Shown here in pieces: positions 15,470-23,650 of a stretch of DNA of 31,103 nt. A program made the translations under genes and the position numbers. Source of the DNA: Clostridiales bacterium (lineage in GTDB: Bacteria > Bacillota > Clostridia > Oscillospirales > CAG-272); the NCBI GenBank assembly GCA_003523225.1, contig DPGK01000029.1, positions 199,391 to 230,493 on the forward strand. The letters are read 5' to 3'. Each line of letters starts with the position of its first letter. Position 1 is the stretch's first letter. Below the pieces are notes generated by a model, which was given only the letters and a program-made list of their open reading frames with translations, was not told where the DNA came from and ran no database searches.

Positions 15470-15648
15470 ATAAATAGTGATGCGCGTTTGAGTGTTTTGG
15501 CACAAATTCAGTACACTTTCCATTGCACCCCAAAAAGAAGCATCATGCTTTACGTGCCGTCCGTTTACACCGCCGGCGACTTTCGCACCGGAACCGATCA
15601 AAGCAACAACATGATTACTACATGAAAACCGTTAAGGAGGATCATCAA

Positions 15649-16152
15649 ATGAAAAAAGTATTATGTTTTGTCATCGCCCTTTTTATGCTTTTCATGTGCT
15701 TTGGATGTAAGCCAGAAAGCAGCACATTCAGTGACGAAGATTTTATGCTGAGTCTCAAAATCTTTTATGTTGACAATAACGAAATAAAGAGCGTTGAAGA
15801 ACGTCTTGATAGCAGCGGGCCGTCAGTAATAAAAAAATGGCTGACGCAGAATGGACTTGATGACAGCTTCACTCTTATCGGGTCTTACATAAACAAGGGA
15901 GATCCGAAGCTCGATGGGCTATCGGATGAGTATGAACTCCCGGAATACAGAAAAAGCGGGTTTGTCTATATTTACGATGATATTTATGAGTATTACTTTG
16001 ACGCGGACATAACCGGCTTTTTGGAAAAGCCCGAAAACAAGCTCTATTCCGACTCGCTTAAAGCAACGCTCGACTACGCACGCGACGAGGTCTCAAAACA
16101 AAATTGGGTTGAGGAATACTGGGATCAAAAGGCTGCCGAACAGCAGCAATAA
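15649..16152 (+). CDS. Secreted lipoprotein of unknown function
   Basis: A 167-residue protein with a lipoprotein signal: MKK, a hydrophobic core, then the lipobox-like MCFGC with the acceptor Cys near residue 19. The mature part is acidic, with YIYDDIYEYYFDADITGF near residue 105, and ends EQQQ. I recognise no domain. The ATG at 15649 has AAGGAGG at ideal spacing. A longer in-frame reading from 15523 would put 42 basic residues before the signal peptide and is rejected. It is a single-gene unit. It is expected to be anchored to the outer face of the cytoplasmic membrane. Confidence 0.8.
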   Translation: MKKVLCFVIALFMLFMCFGCKPESSTFSDEDFMLSLKIFYVDNNEIKSVEERLDSSGPSVIKKWLTQNGLDDSFTLIGSYINKGDPKLDGLSDEYELPEYRKSGFVYIYDDIYEYYFDADITGFLEKPENKLYSDSLKATLDYARDEVSKQNWVEEYWDQKAAEQQQ

Positions 16153-16162
16153 TTAATAAAAC

Positions 16163-16190
16163 GGGCTGCCGCACGTAGGTGCGACAGCCC
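16163..16190. repeat. Stem-loop, copy 1 of a hairpin pair
   Basis: GGGCTGCCGCAC / GTGCGACAGCCC with one C-A mismatch. It is identical to the copy at 16428-16455 except for one loop base. On the minus strand it is followed by U-rich sequence, so it could stop transcripts running out of pckG; on the plus strand no T-run follows. Confidence 0.7.
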
Positions 16191-16209
16191 GCATACTGTA
16201 TAGCAAAGC

Positions 16210-16286
16210 AAGGGCTTCCGTCAGTTTGCCGAAAGTTTTCGCCCGCCTTTTTCAAAAGGCGGCGCGGTTGAGGGCGCGTAGCCCTC
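16210..16286. repeat. Dispersed 77-bp intergenic repeat, copy 1
   Basis: It matches 30951-31027 over 77 positions with 5 substitutions and no gaps. It holds a stem CGCCTTTT/AAAAGGCG and a second hairpin-like segment around GGGCGC and GCCCTC. In both copies a CTGCCGCAC-type hairpin lies about 20-50 nt upstream. Further hairpins follow here (CGCCGCC/GGCGGCG at 16290-16307). The gene-free stretch 16153-16487 is filled by this composite. Confidence 0.85.
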
Positions 16287-16337
16287 ATCGCCGCCCGCAG
16301 GCGGCGAAATTCCCTCATGGCGCTTTCTTTTTGCCAA

Positions 16338-16373
16338 GCTTTTTCTTTGCGCCTGCTTCATCAAAGAAAAAGC
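16338..16373. repeat. 12-bp perfect inverted repeat
   Basis: GCTTTTTCTTTG (16338-16349) and CAAAGAAAAAGC (16362-16373) with a 12-nt loop, within the repeat composite between two convergent genes. Confidence 0.75.
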
Positions 16374-16427
16374 GGGTTAAGGTTTTATGCACATTAATAA
16401 TCGTTGTACCTTTTGTCTACAACCGGC

Positions 16428-16455
16428 GGGCTGCCGCACGTAAGTGCGACAGCCC
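16428..16455. repeat. Stem-loop, copy 2 of a hairpin pair
   Basis: A near-identical direct copy of 16163-16190, lying 33 nt past the pckG stop. It may act as the 3' end of the pckG transcript, but no U-run follows on that strand. Confidence 0.65.
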
Positions 16456-16487
16456 GCAAATGTGTACTTCAGATCAATTATCAACAA

Positions 16488-18272
16488 TCAGGCGCGAAGT
16501 CTTGCCTCGAGAGCGGCAAGCTCTTCTCTCAGCTCGGCGGGAACGCGGTCGCCCACGAGATCGTAGAACTCCTTGATGTTGTCGATGTCGGCAATCCATG
16601 CTTCCTTATCAACGCTGACAAGCTCCTTGATGGTGTCAAGAGTTACGTTGTCAAGACCCTCAATGTTGATGTCCTCAGGCTTCGGAACATATCCGATAGC
16701 GGTGAGGTTGGCATCGACCTTATCATCGCAGCGGGCAAGGATCCAGTCGAGCACGCGGAGGTTGTCGCCGAATCCCGGCCAGATGAAGTTGCCCTCATCG
16801 TCGGTGCGGAACCAGTTGACGTGGAAGATCTTCGGAGCGTTAGGAATGATCTTGCCCATATCAAGCCAATGACGCCAGTAGTCGCCCATGTTGTAGCCTA
16901 CGAAGGGACGCATTGCCATGGGGTCGCGGCGTACTACGCCGACAGCTCCCGATGCGGCAGCGGTGGTCTCCGACGCCATGATGGAGCCGACAAAGGTACC
17001 GTTCTGCCAGCTGGTGGACTGATATACCAGCGGAGCGGTGCGTGCGCGGCGCCCGCCGAACACGATGGCGCTGATGGGCACGCCGGCAGGATTGTTGAAT
17101 TCCTCAGAGAGGCAGGGGCAGTTGGTCGCCTTTGCGGTGAAGCGGCTGTTGGGATGGGCGCCGGAGGTGTTGACCTTGTCCTTCTTGTCGTACTTGGTGT
17201 AATCCCAGACCTCGCCCTTCCAGTTGAGGGCGTTCTTCGGAGGATTGTTGTCAAGACCTTCCCACCAGACGGTGTTGTCGTCAAGGTTGTGGCAGACATT
17301 GGTGAATATCGTGTCGCGGCGGGTGGTGGCAAGTGCGTTGGGGTTGGACTTTTCGTTGGTTCCGGGAGCGACGCCGAAGAAGCCGTTTTCGGGGTTCATC
17401 GCCCACAGTCTGCCATCCTTGCCTATGCGCAGCCATGCGATATCGTCGCCGACAGTGTGGACCTTATAGCCCTTCTTGCGGTAGATCTCAGGCGGAATGA
17501 GCATGGCAAGGTTGGTCTTGCCGCAGGCGGAGGGGAAGGCGGCGCAGACATACTTGGTCTCGCCGTTCGGGTACTCAACGCCCAGAATGAGCATATGTTC
17601 AGCCATCCAGTTTTCCTTGCGTCCGAGGTAGGAAGCAATACGGAGGGCGAAGCACTTCTTGCCGAGCAGTACGTTTCCGCCGTAGCCGGAGTTGACCGAC
17701 CAGATGGTGTTGTCCTCGGGGAAGTGGCAGATGTAACGGTTCTCCTCGTCAAGCTCTGCTTTGGAGTGCAGACCCTTTACATAGTCAGCGCTGTCGCCGA
17801 TAGCGTCAAGCACATCGTTGCCGACGCGGGTCATGATGAGCATATTGAGAACGACATAGATGGAGTCGGTAAGCTCGATGCCGTATTTGGCGAATTCCGA
17901 GCCTACAATGCCCATGGAGTAGGGAATGACGTACATGGTGCGTCCCTTCATAGAGCCGGTGTAGAGCTTTGAGAGCTTTGCATAGCATTCGGCGGGATCC
18001 ATCCAGTTGTTGATATTGCCGGCGTCCTCTTTCTTTGAGGTGCAGATGAAGGTCCTGCCTTCTACGCGGGCAACGTCGTTGACTGCGGTGCGGTGCAGGT
18101 AGCAGCCGGGAAGCAGCTCCTGGTTGAGCTTTATCATTTCTCCGGTCGAGCAAGCTTCTGCGCGGAGCTTTTCCGCCTGCTCCTCGCTGCCGTCGATCCA
18201 GACGATGTTGTCAGGGCGGGTCATGTCAGCCATTTCCCGTACCCAATCAAGGATGTACTTGTTGTTTGTCAT
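16488..18272 (-). CDS. pckG: Phosphoenolpyruvate carboxykinase (GTP)
   Basis: Interconverts oxaloacetate and phosphoenolpyruvate with GTP/GDP. In anaerobes it serves gluconeogenesis or CO2 fixation into oxaloacetate. The FPSACGKTNLAML loop (ACGKTN near residue 250) includes the reactive Cys and the nucleotide-phosphate-binding Lys/Thr of the GTP class. GRTMYVIPYSMG (near 110) and VFGGRRARTAPLVYQS (near 405) are also GTP-class blocks. Length 594 is normal for this class; the ATP type common in Firmicutes is about 530 residues with different motifs. The ATG at 18272 follows AAAGGAGA. It is a single-gene unit, divergent from the ABC exporter. Confidence 0.97.
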   Translation of the reverse strand: MTNNKYILDWVREMADMTRPDNIVWIDGSEEQAEKLRAEACSTGEMIKLNQELLPGCYLHRTAVNDVARVEGRTFICTSKKEDAGNINNWMDPAECYAKLSKLYTGSMKGRTMYVIPYSMGIVGSEFAKYGIELTDSIYVVLNMLIMTRVGNDVLDAIGDSADYVKGLHSKAELDEENRYICHFPEDNTIWSVNSGYGGNVLLGKKCFALRIASYLGRKENWMAEHMLILGVEYPNGETKYVCAAFPSACGKTNLAMLIPPEIYRKKGYKVHTVGDDIAWLRIGKDGRLWAMNPENGFFGVAPGTNEKSNPNALATTRRDTIFTNVCHNLDDNTVWWEGLDNNPPKNALNWKGEVWDYTKYDKKDKVNTSGAHPNSRFTAKATNCPCLSEEFNNPAGVPISAIVFGGRRARTAPLVYQSTSWQNGTFVGSIMASETTAAASGAVGVVRRDPMAMRPFVGYNMGDYWRHWLDMGKIIPNAPKIFHVNWFRTDDEGNFIWPGFGDNLRVLDWILARCDDKVDANLTAIGYVPKPEDINIEGLDNVTLDTIKELVSVDKEAWIADIDNIKEFYDLVGDRVPAELREELAALEARLRA

Positions 18273-18344
18273 GGGGTATCTCCTTTATTCATTAATTGTT
18301 ATTTTTTTAACAAGTGATTTCAACAGTAAATCATTTTCGTATAT

Positions 18345-18373
18345 ATTTTACACCAAACGTCTTTTTTTTTCAA
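18345..18373 (-). promoter_or_regulatory. Promoter of pckG
   Basis: On the minus strand TTGAAA (18368-18373), a 17-nt spacer including an A-tract, and TAAAAT (18345-18350). The leader is about 65 nt. Confidence 0.7.
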
Positions 18374-18466
18374 GAGGGATTTCAAATGTTACAGTTTATT
18401 AACACCCACGATCACATGAGCGGCAAAAAACATACACAATGCACACAAAACAGCCTCTTTCGCTTC

Positions 18467-18495
18467 TTGAAATTTATGCCTTTTTATAGTATAAT
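18467..18495 (+). promoter_or_regulatory. Promoter of the ABC exporter operon
   Basis: TTGAAA (18467-18472), a 17-nt spacer and TATAAT (18490-18495), about 30 nt before the start codon. Confidence 0.8.
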
Positions 18496-18525
18496 GTTAT
18501 TATCATATTAACGAGGGGTTTCGTT

Positions 18526-20835
18526 ATGTTTGAAGAAAAATACGTCGATCATAAGAAAGTGTATGTCTGGAAAACGGGGGAGAGGCTGCGCCGCGCCCGT
18601 CATTTTCTTGGTCGTTTTTTCTCATGGCGCAACCTTGCTCATGCCTTCCGTGCGGTTACGGGAGGCTTCCGGGAATATCTTCCGTTTTACATTGCGTGCT
18701 TTGCAGTTCAGCTGATATTCTGGTCGGGGATCTTTTACTCGGACACCATCATGGAGACGTCGCGCGCCGAGGCTTACGCCGCCGCTGACTGTCATGTTGT
18801 CGTGGACGGTTTGAGCAATTACGAAAAGACGGTCATTGAAAACGGCAAGCTGTGGGTCAATCAGCATCTTGAGCCGGAGGAGAGGATGTATGAATCCTAC
18901 GAATTTTTCGGCTATACCGACGGGCTGGGAGATAAAAGATATGAAATGCGTATCCTGCTTGACGAGGATTCATCCGAACGGGCAGATGATTTTCTCAGCT
19001 ATTACAGCATAGGCGGAGAGGCGACGCATACGTATTACACCGAAAGGATCACCGTAATAGAAGCGGCAAAGACAAAGGCGGGGACGGTCAGAACGGTCTT
19101 CTTCCTCCTGTCGCTGGCGTTTGCCGCCGCTGCGCTGCTTATCCTTTTCAATATCAGGACTAACCATTATAAATTCCGCTATGGCATATATATGTCCTTC
19201 GGCGCGGGCTTTGAAAAGCTGTTTGAGACCGCGTCGTGGGAGCTGTTTATGATCTCGCTTCTTACCTTCATTCCGTCTTTGGCGGCGGGGCTTGGAATTT
19301 CGGCGCTTGCGTATCTGCCGCGCGGGGCAGGGTTCTGCTTCAGGCTTGCGGATCTTCTGCTTGCTCTGCTCTGGGATCTGCTTGCGGTATTCATCGGGGT
19401 CTTCCCGCCGGTGCTGGCGCTTTCAAAAAAACGTCCCGTTCAGCTTCTGGCGGCGGAGGACAATTCAAACCTTGTTTCCTCGCCGAGACGCTCGGCATAT
19501 ATATTCGGAAAAAAATTTCCGGAGACCTACGAGCTTTACGGGATGATCCGTTTCCGCCGGTATTTTGCGGGTCTGCTGCTGGGGGCTGTTTCCTTCAGCA
19601 CCGTATTCCTTTGCGGAATATTTTTCCGTGACCGGCAGGAGAACATTCAGTCTGCTCCCGAGGCTCAGTTCGGAATGACCGTACCCGGAGGCATTGACGA
19701 GGTCGACCTCGACCTTGCCGGAGATATTGAGGGCGTTGACTATCTTATGTGGGAAAATTCCACAGACGCTGCCGGATGGCGCAGTCACGTCGTGCTTACG
19801 TCCGGGCAGGCGGGAAGCAGAAGTTTTGTTTCAACCAAAGCTCAGGACGGTCAAAATATAGCCACAAACAGCTTCAGATTTTCGGCGCTTGACGAGGATA
19901 TGCTGGATATTGCGGAGGCTCACGGGCTGTGGAAAGTCGCGGGGGATCTGCGGTCAGCGCTTACCGACGAGTATACCGTGGCGGTCAGCAATTATATATT
20001 CAATACCCAGGAGCTTAACATAAAGGTGGGCGACAAAATAAAGCTTGCTTTGTTTGATTCCGCCGATGCGCCGCTTGACTCAAGCATCACAGACCCGAGA
20101 CTTATACTTCAGCAGCAGATAAAGTACGGAAGGTTCAATTACATTGAGGTCACTGTTGGCGCGGTGGTTGATACCGGAGCGGCGGACGATGCGTTTATGA
20201 TCGGCGTGTCTCCCGAGCTGTATGCCGAAATAACCGGGAAAGCTCCTGTGACGGAATTTGCAAATGTGTATCTGAAGCAGGGTCTGTCGTACAAAGAGAG
20301 TCTGGAGGTCTTACGTGAGCTTCGCAAGCTGATCTCGCTTGACTCAAGTTACATGATATATGACTATCAGACGCAAGCGCGTTCCGCGGTTGAAAATGCG
20401 ACGGATGTAGGAGGTGTTATCCTCATCTTCGCGCTGGCGGCTCTGCTGCTTTCGCCACTTGTATGGTTCTTCTCGCAGTCAATGTTCTTTGCAAAGCGGG
20501 AAGGCGAGTTTTACATGCTTCAGTCCTTCGGCGCGACAGATGCAAAGATAAAGAAGCTGCATCTGTTCTCCGGGGGCGTGCTGGCGGCGTCGGCGTTTGC
20601 GGCAAGTATTCTGCTCAGCTCCGCGGCGGGGTATCTGATGTTCATGCTGCTTGACAACTGGCTGCCGAAGTACGGCTTTATTCAGGCTGTGCGTTACAGC
20701 TTTTCGCTTCCGCCTGCGGCGTCGGCAGCATGCCTTGCGGTCTCGATGGCGTGCGGATTTGCTTCTTCGCTGCTGCCCTTCAGAGCATATATAAAGAAGC
20801 GCGAGCGGATCGAGCGCACACAGCTCGGCGAGTGA
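18526..20835 (+). CDS. ABC transporter permease, FtsX/MacB type
   Basis: A 769-residue integral membrane protein. Hydrophobic helices are visible near residues 50-70, 187-207, 235-262, 272-296, 346-368, 637-660, 685-710 and 735-757. They form two sets of four, with a large extracellular region between about 375 and 630. This is the layout of a fused pair of FtsX-like domains, as in lipoprotein or peptide exporters and BceB-like sensors. Substrate unknown. ATG 18526 follows GAGGGG. It is followed after 22 nt by its ATPase. No two-component system is next to it, unlike bacitracin-type modules, so simple export is as likely as resistance sensing. Confidence 0.88.
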   Translation: MFEEKYVDHKKVYVWKTGERLRRARHFLGRFFSWRNLAHAFRAVTGGFREYLPFYIACFAVQLIFWSGIFYSDTIMETSRAEAYAAADCHVVVDGLSNYEKTVIENGKLWVNQHLEPEERMYESYEFFGYTDGLGDKRYEMRILLDEDSSERADDFLSYYSIGGEATHTYYTERITVIEAAKTKAGTVRTVFFLLSLAFAAAALLILFNIRTNHYKFRYGIYMSFGAGFEKLFETASWELFMISLLTFIPSLAAGLGISALAYLPRGAGFCFRLADLLLALLWDLLAVFIGVFPPVLALSKKRPVQLLAAEDNSNLVSSPRRSAYIFGKKFPETYELYGMIRFRRYFAGLLLGAVSFSTVFLCGIFFRDRQENIQSAPEAQFGMTVPGGIDEVDLDLAGDIEGVDYLMWENSTDAAGWRSHVVLTSGQAGSRSFVSTKAQDGQNIATNSFRFSALDEDMLDIAEAHGLWKVAGDLRSALTDEYTVAVSNYIFNTQELNIKVGDKIKLALFDSADAPLDSSITDPRLILQQQIKYGRFNYIEVTVGAVVDTGAADDAFMIGVSPELYAEITGKAPVTEFANVYLKQGLSYKESLEVLRELRKLISLDSSYMIYDYQTQARSAVENATDVGGVILIFALAALLLSPLVWFFSQSMFFAKREGEFYMLQSFGATDAKIKKLHLFSGGVLAASAFAASILLSSAAGYLMFMLLDNWLPKYGFIQAVRYSFSLPPAASAACLAVSMACGFASSLLPFRAYIKKRERIERTQLGE

Positions 20836-20857
20836 CCCTGCGGGAGGAGGAATCGTT

Positions 20858-21556
20858 ATGCAGGACAGAAGAATCATTCTTGAGACACACGACGTAATAA
20901 AGCAATACAAGCAGTATGATACCGTGGTGACGGCGGTCGACCGTGCGAATTTCGAGGTCTATGAGGGCGAGTTCGTGGCGATAATCGGAGCTTCCGGTTC
21001 GGGAAAGAGCACGCTGCTGCACATTTGCGCCGGACTTGACCGCCCTAATTCCGGCAGGGTGATCGTCAGAGGCAATGAGATAACCGCCATGTCTGCCGAC
21101 GAGCTTGCCGAATTCCGCGGCAACTATATCGGTATGGTATTCCAAAACCACAACCTTATACCTCAGTTTACGGCAATGGAGAATATTCTTATCCCGACGC
21201 TTATGTGCAACAAGCCGGATTTCAGCTATGAGGAGCACCTCAAAAAGCTGGTCGCCACGCTTGACATCGGGGACAGACTGCACCATCTGCCAAGCGAGCT
21301 TTCCGGCGGACAGCAGCAGCGTGTGGCGATCGCCCGCGCGCTTATAAACCGTCCGCAGGTGGTCTTTGCCGACGAGCCTACGGGAAACCTTGACCGCAGG
21401 AACGCCGACGAGGTGCTTGATCTGCTCTTGCGCACCAAGGAAGTCATGCATCAGACGCTTATCATGGTAACGCACGATATGTCGATAGCGGAACGCGCCG
21501 ACCGCATCCTTTCAATGGAAAACGGCTGCATAAAGCCGTACAGGGTCGGGAACTGA
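20858..21556 (+). CDS. ABC transporter ATP-binding protein (LolD/MacB-type)
   Basis: A 232-residue ATPase that should energise the preceding permease. Walker [10 protein letters not shown] (44-52), Q-loop FQNHNL (95-100), signature LSGGQQQ (148-154), Walker B VVFADEP (168-174) with D-loop GNLD, and switch His 206 (VTHD) are all intact. The sequence [17 protein letters not shown] is typical of the MacB/LolD/SalX class that pairs with FtsX-like permeases. The start at 20858 has GGGAGGAGG at good spacing. The permease-then-ATPase order is less common than the reverse. Confidence 0.95.
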   Translation: MQDRRIILETHDVIKQYKQYDTVVTAVDRANFEVYEGEFVAIIGASGSGKSTLLHICAGLDRPNSGRVIVRGNEITAMSADELAEFRGNYIGMVFQNHNLIPQFTAMENILIPTLMCNKPDFSYEEHLKKLVATLDIGDRLHHLPSELSGGQQQRVAIARALINRPQVVFADEPTGNLDRRNADEVLDLLLRTKEVMHQTLIMVTHDMSIAERADRILSMENGCIKPYRVGN

Positions 21557-21563
21557 CGTAATA

Positions 21564-21674
21564 TTGCCGTGCTTGCGATATTGCGGATTTCAGGCACGGT
21601 AATGGTTTGGCGTTGCAAAGTATTCTGAAAATAATTATCCGGACTGTCGCGTCATGTCGCGGCAGTCCGGATAA
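21564..21674 (+). other. Two tandem stem-loops after the ABC operon, possible terminator
   Basis: Stem one: TTGCCGTGC (21564-21572) with GCACGGTAA (21594-21602). Stem two: about 16 bp between 21635-21650 and 21658-21674 around GGACTG/CAGTCC. No clear T-run follows on the plus strand, so termination is only likely. Apart from these and the gltX promoter, the gene-free stretch 21557-21895 shows only a GC-rich imperfect hairpin (GGCGGC/GCCGCC, about 21850-21876) in the gltX leader. Confidence 0.45.
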
Positions 21675-21796
21675 ATTTAACATTGAAAGCTTTACAATAT
21701 ACGGCAGGCTTTGCGGACTGCCTCAACTTTGCATACAAATGCGGGGTCAGATAAGCTCAGTTTTGCGCCGTAAGACAAAAAATTGCATTCAGCATA

Positions 21797-21825
21797 TAGA
21801 CAAGCACGATTATTTGTGGTAAAAT
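21797..21825 (+). promoter_or_regulatory. Promoter of gltX
   Basis: TAGACA (21797-21802), a 17-nt spacer and TAAAAT (21820-21825), with an extended -10 TG (TTGTGGTAAAAT). The leader is about 65 nt. Confidence 0.68.
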
Positions 21826-21895
21826 AAAGAATAATTATATCATATCATTACGGCGGCGGCGCTTTGACTGCCGCCTCGGAATACGAGAGGTCAGC

Positions 21896-23590
21896 ATGGA
21901 TTACAAGCGTTTAGCCGAGCTGCTTTTCCCGGACGTTACAGTGACTCCGGAGGAGCTCGAGGAAAAATATCCCCCGCGCAAGCTGCCGGAGGGAGCAAAG
22001 GTCACCCGCTTTGCGCCGAGTCCTACGGGATTTGTTCACATCGGCGGAGTTTACCAGACGATGGTGGGGGAGAGACTGGCGCATCAGTCGGGCGGCGTGT
22101 TTTACCTGAGGATCGAGGACACCGACGCAAAGCGCGAGATCCCCGGTGCTGCCGAGGGGCTTATAAAGACGCTTTCAAGATACGGCATCTGCTTTGACGA
22201 GGGTGCGGCGATAGGCGAGAACGGCGAGATAATCGACCGTGGAGCTTACGGTCCGTACAAGCAGAGTCGGCGTGCGGATATTTATCACGTCTACGCCAAA
22301 AAGCTGGTCGCCGAGGGCAAGGCGTATCCCTGCTTTACCACCGACGAGGAGCTGCGCGCCATTGAAGCGGCGGACAAAAAGGCGGAGGTCAAGTCACGCG
22401 AGTGGACGGTGGAGACCGAAGCCGCGCAGAAAGCGGAAATGCGCCGTCTGCGCGAATTTACAATTGAGGATGTCGAGCGCAATCTTGCAGCCGGCAACAA
22501 ATTTGTTCTGCGCATACTTGCCGACGGCGACCCCGAAAAGAAGACCCCGTTTACCGACCTTGTAAAGGGAAAGCTGGAAATTCCCGAAAACGATGAGGAT
22601 TTTGTACTGCTCAAGAGCGACGGCATACCCACCTACCATTTTGCGCACGCGGTCGACGACCATCTGATGCGCACAACGCACGTTATACGCGGCGAGGAGT
22701 GGCTGCCCAGCGTTGCAAAGCACATTCAGCTTTTCCGTTATCTCGGCTTTAAGCCTCCGAAATATCTGCATACCGCGCAGATCATGCGCCTTGACGAGAA
22801 CGGCAACAAGAAGAAATTTTCAAAGCGCGATCTCGGTGCTAATATGAACGATTACGAGCGCGACGGCTATGCGCCTGCCGCGGTCTCCGAATACCTGCTT
22901 ACCGTTCTCAACTCCAATTTCGAGGAGTGGCGCATGCAGAATCCGGACAAGCCCTTCACCGATTTTAAGTTTGACATCAAGAAGATGTGCGCGTCGGGCT
23001 GCCTTTTCGACCGTGCAAAGATCGAGGACGTTTCAAAAAATGTAGTCTCCCGCATGAGCACGGACGAGGTGTATTCTCAGCTTTCCGACTGGGCGCGCAG
23101 CTACGACCCTGACTTTTACGCACTGCTTGACCGTGACCCCGATTACGCAAAAGCCATTCTTTCGATCGGTCGCGGCGGCAAGAAGCCGCGTAAGGATTAC
23201 GGGCTCTGGAGCGAGGTCAAGGAGTTTGTCAGCTTCTTTTACGAAGAGCTGTTCCGCCGCGAGGATGAGATACCGGCGAGCTTCAGCCGTGCCGACGTCA
23301 AGCGCGCGCTGACCGAATTTGCCGATACGCTTGATTTTTCTGACGATGCAAACGCATGGTTTGAAAAGATCAAGGCTGTCGCCGAGGGAATGGGATACGC
23401 CTCGGATATGCGCCGCTACAAGGCGGCTCCGGAGGAATACCGCGGCAGTGTGGCGGATGTGAGTATGTTCATCCGCGTTGCGGTCACGGGAAGAATGAAT
23501 TCTCCCGACCTTTACACCGTCATTCACATTCTCGGGGCGGAGCGCACAGTTGCCCGCGTGCGCGAGTATGCCGCCGGGATCGACGGCTGA
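21896..23590 (+). CDS. gltX: Glutamyl-tRNA synthetase
   Basis: Charges tRNA-Glu with glutamate. The class I signatures are FAPSPTGFVHIGG (39-51, HIGH-type) and KKFSKRD (near 305, KMSKS-type). The length of 564 is well above the usual 480-500; the excess is spread through the middle and the anticodon-binding half rather than in one added domain that I can recognise. The presence of a true GlnRS downstream suggests this enzyme can be discriminating (charging only tRNA-Glu), though that cannot be read from the sequence. ATG 21896 follows GAGAGG. glnS begins 60 nt after the stop, with no terminator visible between. Confidence 0.96.
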   Translation: MDYKRLAELLFPDVTVTPEELEEKYPPRKLPEGAKVTRFAPSPTGFVHIGGVYQTMVGERLAHQSGGVFYLRIEDTDAKREIPGAAEGLIKTLSRYGICFDEGAAIGENGEIIDRGAYGPYKQSRRADIYHVYAKKLVAEGKAYPCFTTDEELRAIEAADKKAEVKSREWTVETEAAQKAEMRRLREFTIEDVERNLAAGNKFVLRILADGDPEKKTPFTDLVKGKLEIPENDEDFVLLKSDGIPTYHFAHAVDDHLMRTTHVIRGEEWLPSVAKHIQLFRYLGFKPPKYLHTAQIMRLDENGNKKKFSKRDLGANMNDYERDGYAPAAVSEYLLTVLNSNFEEWRMQNPDKPFTDFKFDIKKMCASGCLFDRAKIEDVSKNVVSRMSTDEVYSQLSDWARSYDPDFYALLDRDPDYAKAILSIGRGGKKPRKDYGLWSEVKEFVSFFYEELFRREDEIPASFSRADVKRALTEFADTLDFSDDANAWFEKIKAVAEGMGYASDMRRYKAAPEEYRGSVADVSMFIRVAVTGRMNSPDLYTVIHILGAERTVARVREYAAGIDG

Positions 23591-23650
23591 TATTAAAAAT
23601 AAGTCATCCGTGTTTGCGGAAAAACAGCTAAGAAAGGCTTTCTGAATATC

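Noticed and set aside
16058..16318. Minus-strand frame with RLLKKAGENF
   Set aside because: It overlaps the lipoprotein gene and the dispersed repeat; the same peptide appears at 30847-31035 because the repeat is duplicated, not because it is a protein.
16404..17972. 522-residue plus-strand frame
   Set aside because: Long antisense shadow of pckG, caused by GC-rich codon bias; the minus strand encodes a clear PEP carboxykinase.
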